From: Sorghum bicolor
Taxonomy: Eukaryota; Streptophyta; Magnoliopsida; Poales; Poaceae
Assembly: GCF_000003195.3 (NCBI RefSeq)
Contig: NC_012878.2
Span: 18,266,641-18,330,640 of the forward strand
Length of the DNA: 64,000 bases
Direction: 5' to 3'
Shown here: in pieces, positions 43,658-52,164 of the stretch
Numbering within the stretch: the stretch's first letter is position 1
Layout of the letters: every line of letters starts with the position of its first letter
Program-made: the position numbers and the translations under genes
Notes under the pieces: generated by a model
What the model was told of the DNA's origin: nothing
Seen by the model: the letters and a program-made list of their open reading frames with translations, nothing else
The model's database searches: none

Positions 43658-45768
43658 TGGATAGATTCGCCGATGATGGAAAATTAGGCCAGGGATTCAC
43701 ATCGGCCGATGATTTGGTAGAAGTAGATATAGGTAGTGGTGATAAGCCTAGACCTACTTTTATTAGTGCTAAATTAGATCCTGAGTGTAAGCGACAATTG
43801 ACTAGTTTGTTAAAGGAATATAAAGATTGCTTTGCTTGGGATTATACAGAGATGCCTGGTTTAGACCGATCAATTGTTGAACATCGGTTACCCATCAAGT
43901 CTGGATTTCGGCCACATCAGCAACCAGCCCGCCGATGTAATCCTAACATTCTACCTGATATTAAGGCCGAAATCACTAAACTTATTGAAGCTAAGTTTAT
44001 TCGGCAGTGTCGGTATGCCGAATGGATTTCCAATGTTGTTCCGGTTTACAAGAAGAACGGGAAGCTTCAGGTGTGCATTGATTTCAGGAATCTCAATAAA
44101 GCTACACCGATGGATGGATACCCAATGCCTGTCGCCGATCTACTGGTTGATGCTGCAGCTGGCCATCGGGTCATCAGCTTCATGGATGGTAATGCAGGTT
44201 ACAATCAAATATTCATGGCAGAGGAGGATATTCCAAAAACCGCATTCAGGTGTCCTGGTCATGTTGGACTATTTGAATGGATAGTCATGACTTTTGGGTT
44301 AAAGAATGTTGGTGCTACTTATCAAAGGGCTATGAATTTTATATTTCATGAGTTCATCGGCAAGATCGTAGAGATTTATATTGATGATGTGGTGGTTAAG
44401 TCTGGAGATTTCTCAAAGCATCTGGCCGATTTACGAAAAGTGTTGGAGTGCACAAGGAAGCATGGATTGAAGATGAATCCCAACAAGTGTGCATTTGGCG
44501 TATCGGCAAGGAAGTTTTTTGGTTTCATGGTACATCAGAGGGGTATTGAAATTAGTCGAAGATCTATTGATGCCATCAATAAAATAGTGGCCCCTACCAA
44601 TAAAACCGAGCTCCAATCCTTGATCGGCAAGGTGAATTTTATCAGAAGATTTATATCGAATTTATCTGGGAGGATTCGTGCCTTCAGTCCTCTTCTTAAA
44701 TTGAAAGCCGATCAAGAGTTTGTTTGGGGAGAAGAACAGCAGTTGGCTCTGGATGAAATCAAGAAGTATCTAATAAATCCTCCAGTTTTAGTTCCACCTC
44801 AACAAGGGAAGCCCTTCAAATTGTATTTATCTACCGATGGATCGGTTATCGGTTCAGCTTTAGTTCAAGAATTTGAAGGGAAAGAGAGGGTAATTTATTA
44901 TTTGAGTAGGAGGTTGATTGATGCTGAAACCAGGTATTCGGCCATTGAGAAACTGTGCTTATGCCTATATTTTTCATGTATCAAGCTGAGACATTACCTG
45001 TTGTCGGCCGAATGTGCTATTGTTTGCAAAGATGACGTGGTCCGATACATGCTATCTATGCCGATTATGAGTGGTAGGATCGGTAAATGGATTTTAGCGC
45101 TGTCGGAGTTCGATTTGCGTTACGAATCGGCTAAGGCAGTCAAAGGGCAGGTTATGGCCGATTTTGTGACTCAGCATTGCGGTCTAGTGGAAACCTTGGA
45201 AATTGCACCCTGGACGCTCTTCTTTGATGGATCTACCTATGACCGGGGGGCAGGAATCGGCATTGTATTAGTTTCTCCTAAGGGGAGGAAGTATGAGTTT
45301 TCCTTGCCGATTGTTGCTACATCAACAAATAATCAGGCTGAGTATCAAGCTCTGATCAAGGGATTGGAGTTGTTAAGAGAAGTTCGTGCTGATGCTGTTG
45401 AAATATTCGGTGATTCTATGTTGTTTATAAATCAATTGGCCGGAAGCTATGAATGCCGAAGTGAAGTTCTCATAACCTATTTCGAGAGAAGTATGCAACT
45501 GTTAAAAGAATTCAAGGACTTCCGATTGGAGCATGTTCCCCGATTGCATAATGAAGACGCTAATCGGTTAGCCCAGCATGCCTCGGGATATCAGCCAATG
45601 ATTAATGCGACATCGGCAGTCAGGGCCGGTGATTGGAGGAAAGAAATTATTGATTATCTAAAAGATCCATCCAAAAAAGTTGAAAGACGGGTTCGATTTC
45701 AGGCAACCAAGTATGTGCTCCTTGAAAATGAATTGTATTATCGAACTGTCGACGGAATTCTTCTCTGA
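43657..45768 (+). CDS. Pol of element H: RT, RNase H and second (archaeal-type) RNase H
   Basis: Starts at an ATG overlapping the gag-pro stop, in a different frame. RT: CFAWDYTEMPGLDRSIVEHR, VPVYKKNGKLQVCIDFRNLN, GNAGYNQIFMAEEDIPKTAF, catalytic box IYIDDVVVKSG. First RNase H-like domain: LYLSTDGSVIGSALVQEFEG to MADFVTQHC. Second RNase H: WTLFFDGSTYDRGAGIGIVL, NNQAEYQALIKGLELL, FGDSMLFINQL and HNEDANRLAQHAS, with Asp, Glu and Asp residues intact. An in-frame TGA at 45766-45768 separates it from integrase. Confidence 0.93.
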   Translation: MDRFADDGKLGQGFTSADDLVEVDIGSGDKPRPTFISAKLDPECKRQLTSLLKEYKDCFAWDYTEMPGLDRSIVEHRLPIKSGFRPHQQPARRCNPNILPDIKAEITKLIEAKFIRQCRYAEWISNVVPVYKKNGKLQVCIDFRNLNKATPMDGYPMPVADLLVDAAAGHRVISFMDGNAGYNQIFMAEEDIPKTAFRCPGHVGLFEWIVMTFGLKNVGATYQRAMNFIFHEFIGKIVEIYIDDVVVKSGDFSKHLADLRKVLECTRKHGLKMNPNKCAFGVSARKFFGFMVHQRGIEISRRSIDAINKIVAPTNKTELQSLIGKVNFIRRFISNLSGRIRAFSPLLKLKADQEFVWGEEQQLALDEIKKYLINPPVLVPPQQGKPFKLYLSTDGSVIGSALVQEFEGKERVIYYLSRRLIDAETRYSAIEKLCLCLYFSCIKLRHYLLSAECAIVCKDDVVRYMLSMPIMSGRIGKWILALSEFDLRYESAKAVKGQVMADFVTQHCGLVETLEIAPWTLFFDGSTYDRGAGIGIVLVSPKGRKYEFSLPIVATSTNNQAEYQALIKGLELLREVRADAVEIFGDSMLFINQLAGSYECRSEVLITYFERSMQLLKEFKDFRLEHVPRLHNEDANRLAQHASGYQPMINATSAVRAGDWRKEIIDYLKDPSKKVERRVRFQATKYVLLENELYYRTVDGILL

Positions 45769-46852
45769 TGCTTGGGTGATGATGAAGCCAGAAGTTTGAT
45801 GGGGGAAATCCATGAAGGATTGTGTGGAGCGCATCAGTCAGCTTTTAAGATGAAGTGGATGATTCGAAGGAATGGATATTTTTGGCCAACCATACTTGAA
45901 GATTGTTTTAGATATTTCAAGGGATGTCAAGGTTGTCAAAAGTTCGGTAATATCCAGAGAGCACCCGCATCGGCTATGAATCCTATAATAAAGCCTTGGC
46001 CGTTCCGGGGATGGGCCATCGATCTGATCGGCCAGATTTATCCACCATCTAGCAAAGGGCATAAGTTCATTCTAGTTGCCACTGACTATTTCACTAAGTG
46101 GGTCGAAGCTATTCCTTTGAAGAAAGTCACATCGGCCAATATGATTGATTTTGTGAAGGAGCATATTATTTACCAATTTGGGATTCCCCAAACGATTACT
46201 ACCGATCAGGGCACCATGTTCACGTCGGGGGAGTTCGATGAATTCGCAATCGGTATGGGAATTAAAGTGTTGAATTCTTCTCCTTACTATGCTCAAGCCA
46301 ATGGGCAGGCCGAAGCGTCTAACAAAGGAATTATCAAGCTTATTAAACGAAAGATTGAAGAAAATCCTAGGCGGTGGCATACATTGTTAAATGAAGCGCT
46401 ATGGTCTTATCGGATGGCTTGTCATGGATCAACCAAGGTGTCACCCTATCAATTGGTGTATGGACATGATGCAGTGTTGCCTTGGGAGATTAAGGCTGGA
46501 TCTAGGCGATTATCTTTTCAAGATCAATTGGCTGCCGATGATTATGCCACTTTGATGACCGATGAGTTAGATGATTTAGCAGGGCATCGGTTAAAGGCTT
46601 TAATGAGTATAGAAGAAAATAAGAAGAGAGTTTGCCGATGGGGATTTAGTATGGAAGCTGATTTTGCCAGTCGGGACTAAAAGTTCGAAGTTTGGGAAGT
46701 GGTCTCCTAATTGGGAAGGTCCTTATCGGATAAGGCACTCGGCTCCTGGTAATGCCTATATTCTAGAAACTCTCGAAGGAGTTGAATTTCCCAGAGCATT
46801 AAATGGCAAATATTTAAAGAAGTACTACCCCAGCATATGGGTCGATGCATAA
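45769..46852 (+). CDS. Integrase of element H (frame continues after TGA; tail deleted and shifted)
   Basis: In frame with RT after the TGA: zinc-binding region HEGLCGAHQSAFKMKW and GCQGCQKFGN; catalytic core AIDLIGQI, TTDQGTMFTSGEFDEFA and NGQAEASNKGIIKLI, then SPYQLVYGHDAVLPWEIKAG. At about 46635 a deletion of roughly a dozen codons changes frame: the C-terminal GPY-type module continues in the next frame (LPVGTKSSKFGKWSPNWEGP, YILETLEGVEFPRALNGKYL) to TAA at 46852. With the stop and the deletion this copy is unlikely to integrate autonomously. Confidence 0.9.
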
Positions 46853-46894
46853 AAGTTTAAGTGCCGATAACACTCCTATCGGCTGGATTTAAAT

Positions 46895-46908
46895 GTTTGG
46901 GGGCAGAC
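46895..46908 (+). other. Internal PPT-like tract after pol of H
   Basis: GTTTGGGGGCAGAC lies 43 bp after the pol stop. It resembles the LTR-adjacent tract GAAACTGGGGGGCATG (50888-50903). The antisense gene occupies the interval between the two. Confidence 0.5.
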
Positions 46909-46997
46909 TTAATGTTTCAAAAGATGCCGATAACAGTCTTATCGGCTAGACTAAAAGCTAAAAGCGGGAAAACAAAGGTGTGTTGCCGATGAAAGCT

Positions 46998-49900
46998 TCA
47001 AATGTTCAGCAGCGCTTGGATTGCCGATATGGTGCGCAGCCGGATCTGATTGGCTGTCTCTATCTCTTTGATATCATCTTCGGCAGAACCTTCTATCGGC
47101 TTCAGCTTCCTCTTCAGCTGCAGCGCTTTGCGACCGTGGACGTTTCGTTCTTGTTCAAGGTGCTTGATGGTCTCCGGCAGTTGACTCTCTTCTTGCTGGG
47201 CTTGGGACAGAGCATCCTCTACTTGCTTGAGTTCGGCCAGTAGAGCTTCTCTTTTTGCCGACAGATCAGATACTTTCTGCTTCAGTGCATCACCTGAGGA
47301 CTTTAAGGTGCCGATGTTCTTATGTTTCTCATCGGCTAAGAGTTTTTCTTTCATCATCTCCTCAGAAAGCTGAATTTGAGCGGCTCTATCGGCAAGGCGT
47401 CGAGTGGCTCTCTGGTACTGTAGCTGGCGGCTTTCTAGGTGTGCAGCATGGAAGAGGGTTTCTTCAGCATCGGCAGGAATTTGGCCTCTAAGGGTTTTGA
47501 ACAGGGCCTTGGCTGGGTCAGAATCGTTGACCAGTTGAGCTGTGTCTTGATGAAGTATGGCCGATAGCTCCTCCAGCTTAGCCCTGGTTTCTGCCGATAC
47601 AGTCCCAATTGCCCGAGAGGAGCTTGCTTCCTCACCTTCTTCTTCGAAGATATCAATGGCGAAGGAGAATAAGCTATCGGGAGAATCTTGTTCCTGAAAA
47701 TGAGAATGAAATAAGTCATTTTTATGGTCAAAGCTTCGGCAGACGATGCTGGTGGAAAAATTGGATGACTTACTTGTTTCAAGGCAATTTCTTGCCTTTG
47801 ACTCAAAGATACCGATGGAGCTACAGGTTGATCGGCAAATGTTGTCGATGGAACGATATCGCCTGAAAGAAGACAGGAAGGGTTATGAGACTAAATGAGA
47901 ATAAGTTTATCGGCGGAAGTATTGTTGAGATATGTTACCCGGAGGAGGAACAACAGTTGTCTGAATCGGGGAAACCGCCGATGATATAACTGGACCTGCC
48001 GGGCCAGTTGTTTGTTCACCCACGTCAGCTGATGTACCTTCTGTTTGAAGTTCTTCCTGCTGGGGTTCTTCCATCTGTGGTGCTTCCTGCATTGGTTGGG
48101 GAGATGGTGCTTGCTGTTTCTGGACTTCTGGAGAAGAGGGGGAAGATTCCACCAGGATTGGAGACACCGGAGGAGGAGGGGGAGTTGCCACTTTCTGGCG
48201 CTTTGTTCCATCCTTAGCACCTTGGGTGCCCTTCCTCTTTGGCTGGCTAGACTGGGGGGCATCGGTACCTTGGCGTTTGGCTTTTGCCGATGCACCAGTT
48301 TGCTGCAACAACAAAAAGGAGTTTATGAGCACAGATAGCCGATACAAAGATAGTCAGCATAAATGAAAAGGGGTTTCACAAATTGCCTTGAAAGCTTGCG
48401 CCAGAGTGGAAGCAGTTACCGTTGGCGATGTCTGAGTTTTCCTGGTGGTAACTTTCTTGAGGCACGCACCCCGATGCATGATGGAAGCCAGAGTGGGAGC
48501 ATTGTGGCCGATTGAGGAGATCGGGCCTGAGGGGAACAAGTCGATCGGCTTGCCACTCCTGCTAACCGATGGGGGGGTGTTGTCAACCTGCAAAAGGAAT
48601 AGGAGGGTAAGTTACCGATGGAAATAGTATTGGAAAATGAGACATCGGTTTAAAATACTTACAGTGTCATCAGGGACTTCGTATTCAGGGTCGATCATGC
48701 CGCGGTATGAGAGGGCCGATCTGCAGAATAGATTCTCTTTCCATTCTGCCCACCATAGCTTGTATGCCTGAGTGATAAAGGCAGCTGGAACCCATTCTGA
48801 CAGATCTACATCTGTATCGGCATTTGGTGGTAGCTAGGCTACTCGAGTCCACTCGAGAAGGTTGGTGATGGGTTCTCTGGGCTTTATCACATCGGCATAA
48901 GGAAGTGCAATCGGCAACTGGCCGAAAGCTAGCTGGCGAGCTAATGCCGATGGATTGTAAAATTCATAGGTTTGGGGAGAGGTTTTCGTGCTACCGAAGA
49001 AATTCACTAGTATGGCTCTGGGAGTCACAATTGCCATCATCACCTCATTATCCCTGTCAAGAGCTTCATCAAATGGATTGAAGGTTAGAGGGAGCATGCT
49101 GTCTGGGTCATCATAGGCCAACCATGGTCGTTCATCTCTGGCCAATCCCTCATACAGAGTCTCGAAGAATCGGCCGATCTGATCCGGATTGTTCCCTGAA
49201 CCGGGTAAGACTATAACGGCTTCGCCAAAGTTCAAGGGGGCACGCGTTGCCGATTCCTCTTCACCCAACACATGATTTTCGGCTATATCTCTTGGGAAGT
49301 GCTGTGAGAACAAGTTGAAATCAAGGCGCTTATGCAGGTGCAGATTGAGCCACATATTAATAAACCACCAGGGGCCTCCCAAGTTACCGATGGATTGGCC
49401 AAGCAAGAGTTTCTGGGCTACCTGATGAAGAAGGTGGTAAACAGCGCTGAGCAAATATCGGCCGAGAGGAAATTGGCCACCGCTAGCCAGTCTTTCTGCT
49501 GCCGATAAATAGACAGAAGTCGGTCCTGCCGATCGACCACAGAATACAAACTTGTCCAGCCACATGTTCAGAAAGGTGGTTTGCTCCTTTATGGTGACAG
49601 GCCCTCTCCAGCGGTACTTCTGGATGTACCCTGACCAACCGCCGATAGCGCGAGTCTCCACTTTGGCACTGGGGGCAGTATCAAAAAAGTGGGTGCTATC
49701 GGCAGAAGATACATCTAGCCCAGTGAGCATGGCTACATCGGCAAGGGTAGGAGAAGCAGGGCCGTGGCCAAAAACAAAAGCATTGAGGGTATTTGACCAA
49801 AAATAAGACGCAGCTATCAACAGCGACTCGTTCTTGTGCATATCGGCAATGGATAGCCTGATACATTGGGCTAGCTTCCTTTCACCCCACTGGACTTCAT

Positions 49901-50264
49901 TCGAATTACTGACTCTCAAGAACCAGTCTTTCCACCCTACAGTAGGGCTGGGCCAAGAGCGAAAGGTGTCTTTCCACAGATCTAAAGAAAAGTTTTCGGC
50001 TCTAAAGGGAATCCTGTTGGTTTCTGCATTAATAAGGTCGGTTGGATCTGGATTCCCTAGAGGGCCGAGGCACTGATGGTGTGGTTGATCGGTAGGGATG
50101 ACAATTTTGTTGGACAACTCCTAGTGTTTTGGGGAATAAAAATACAAAGAAAAAGGAAAAGGAAGATATTCAGTAAGATGAATCGCAGATGAACAGAAAT
50201 GCGAGAAAAGGTACAGGAGATGAGATGGAAGTCTGACCTCAGGGACGACGAAGCCAATGGCCAT
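46998..50264 (-). CDS. Antisense spliced gene of element H: plant-mobile-domain-like protein with coiled coil
   Basis: Model (minus): 50264-50238, 50120-48663, 48587-48387, 48302-47939, 47862-47774 and 47693-46998; 945 codons, phases agreeing at every junction, introns of 75-117 bp. Most donors/acceptors are canonical (GTAAGT, TTTTGCAG, CTTTCAG); intron 3 is GC-AG and the first donor (GTCAGA) is weak. Exon 2 resembles the plant mobile domain (aminotransferase-like) family: FRSWPSPTVGWKDWFLRVSN, LADVAMLTGLDVSS, NLGGPWWFINMWLNLHLHKR. Exon 4 is basic and Pro-rich (QPKRKGTQGAKDGTKRQKVA, nuclear-signal-like). Exon 6 is a coiled coil (KREALLAELKQVEDALSQAQ). One TAG at 48834-48836 breaks the frame. 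PMD proteins are plant nuclear factors; the role here is unknown. Confidence 0.78.
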
Positions 50265-50414
50265 CTTGTCGTGAAGAGGACGTTGGAGGGCACCGGAGTT
50301 GATGAAGAGGAATGCTTGTCGGAGATCTTGAGGGTTGTAAATGGCGCCGCTGCTAGAAAAGCAAAGTTGGATAGTAGAATGGTGTAATGGGGGAGGAGTA
50401 CCCAAGAAGGAACT

Positions 50415-50421
50415 ATTTATA
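50415..50421 (-). promoter_or_regulatory. TATA box of H's antisense gene
   Basis: The minus strand reads CCTATAAATAGTTCC, a canonical plant TATA box about 150 bp upstream of the proposed ATG at 50264. Expected start is near 50388, so the in-frame ATG at 50405 would lie outside the transcript. It lies in the ~480 bp between the gene and the 3' LTR (50422-50903), which holds several GCCGAT/ATCGGC sites (50600-50720) and no other gene. Confidence 0.6.
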
Positions 50422-50887
50422 GGACAAGATGGGCAAGGGCAAGTCCGACTTATCTCTTTGCCGCATCCGAGAAGCCCGAGGGTACTCAGGTGGATATGGT
50501 AACTGGTCGCACGGTAATCCAGGGATTGTGCAGGTGATTTGACGGGAAGCGGTCATTATCTAAAGATATTTTACTGTGCGAGATCTCCTGGTCGGTCCAT
50601 CGGCGATATTCTATAACGGTCATCTTGCCGATGGGCGGATAGAGGAGAGGTAACCGTTTTTGCGAGTATCCTGGTCAGAGCATCGGCAGATCTTTGTAAC
50701 GGTATTGTTGCCGATGTACGACCAAGAAAGATGCCCGTTTAGGAAGTTGGGGATTTCGAGGAATCTGCGGAGGATTAGGATCAGAGTTGTCCAGATTGAG
50801 GTTGTTGGTTACCAGATTAGGAGCATTAATTGTGGAGAAGGCATCATTACTGCACAGAATTTCGGAGCATTAATAGTTTTATACTCC

Positions 50888-50903
50888 GAAACTGGGGGGC
50901 ATG
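50888..50903 (+). other. Polypurine tract of element H
   Basis: GAAACTGGGGGGCATG immediately precedes the 3' LTR start TGTTGACACC. Confidence 0.8.
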
Positions 50904-51591
50904 TGTTGACACCATTTTTGGGCACGTGTCTAGGATGGCATGATAGGGTGGCAGTACGATGCGGGTTGCTGATGAGGATGGTTGCCGATGAGGGAGAGGT
51001 TGAATATGACTAAGTCCACAGGCAGTAATATGGTGCCGATGGCTGGATAAAAAGGTCTGCCGATGACTATGGCAAGGGGATTGCCGATGATGCGAAGGAG
51101 GAGTCCGGAAACTGCCGGTTGTCATGTGGAGGAGTTTCGGTTTGTCACGAAGGATAGTTTTATTATTTCCTTAGTTATTTGCATCGTTTTGTATACGGAT
51201 TCCGTGTAATTTGGAATTCGAATTCTAATCGTGTCTGGTTGTAGCTCTTTGAGCAGGGTATAAATATAAACCCTAGGACCTTGTGATAATCAATCAAGAA
51301 ATCAATCAAACACACGTTTTTACTCATATTCCAGCATCTACTTTTCGACAACTTCGTCATACTTTTTTCTTTTTATTACGAGTTCTTAGGAATTCGTCGA
51401 CTTAAGCTCGGCGTGTTCTCGAGTTCCGCGTGAGTACCTCTTAGCCGTGACATCCGGGCGCATCGCTGCTGTCAGGACTAAAGTATTCGAGTTATCACCT
51501 TTACCGATAGCAAGGTCAAATCGGGTGGCACGCCTTAACGTTTGAATCGGGTATTAGCCCTTTGTGTTTGCAGATCAGTTTTGCATCAACA
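50904..51591 (+). repeat. 3' LTR of element H
   Basis: 688 bp, same length as the 5' LTR with about four substitutions; followed by the target duplicate GAGTG. Confidence 0.95.
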
Positions 51592-51596
51592 GAGTG

Positions 51597-52164
51597 TTAT
51601 CAAAATAACAATACAGAGGAGCAAGTTGACATTGAATCAACTCAGAATCCACAACAATGGAAGCGTAAAAGGAAAGCTCGTCAGAAGCCTCCTCTCGGAA
51701 GTAAAGTACAGCGAAATTATATCAATGGAAAACTTTACTGTAAACCTCATTGTGCTAGAGTCACTCAATATTCCTTTGGTTCTTGGCAATGGATGGTTAT
51801 GTGCACACAAAGGAGTGATCTCTGCTACCCAGTGGAAAATTTTCTTAACCGCACCATCAGGGAAAAGAATTGAGTATCAAGGCGGTCCACTCCTACCTGA
51901 GGAGGCAAATCCATGCTAAGCTATCATGTCCTTGAGTTGTAAGTCAAAAGGTTGGTAGTCAAGATGAACCTTGATCAAATACGAATAATAGACATTTTGT
52001 GGAAGTTTTGTTCACAAGTTGTGATCCCGAGACATGAGTGTTTACATTGGAATACAAGTTGTGAAGTCGAAATAGTTATCAAGATCTTGTTCTTGTTTCT
52101 CTTTTGGAATCCGTGTCTCTTTCGAATCTCGAGGACGAGATTCATTTTAAGGGGGGTAGAGTTT
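51597..52164 (+). pseudogene. Last internal part of element C: protease remnant and PPT
   Basis: One frame reads NFTVNLIVLESLNIPLVLGN, then LCAHKGVISATQWKIFLTAP and SGKRIEY, the conserved end of a gypsy retropepsin (family consensus ILGMDWL…HKGVI…LT.P.G) with a Gly-Asn where Met-Asp is usual. No RT follows: 250 bp later comes the purine tract TTTTAAGGGGGGTAGAGT (52147-52164) and the 3' LTR. RT, RNase H and integrase have been deleted from C. Confidence 0.75.

Larger units (their letters stand above)
39276..51591 (+). mobile_element. Element H: young Tat-like Ty3/gypsy retrotransposon with antisense spliced gene
   Basis: LTRs of 688 bp (39276-39963, 50904-51591) differ at about 4 sites (0.6%). 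TSD GAGTG at 39271-39275 and 51592-51596. Order: PBS, gag-pro, RT with two RNase H domains, integrase, PPT-like tract, antisense gene, PPT. GCCGAT/ATCGGC occurs roughly 100 times over the whole element. Integrase after RNase H and the second RNase H place it in Tat. It is the most recent insertion in the window by LTR identity. Confidence 0.95.
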
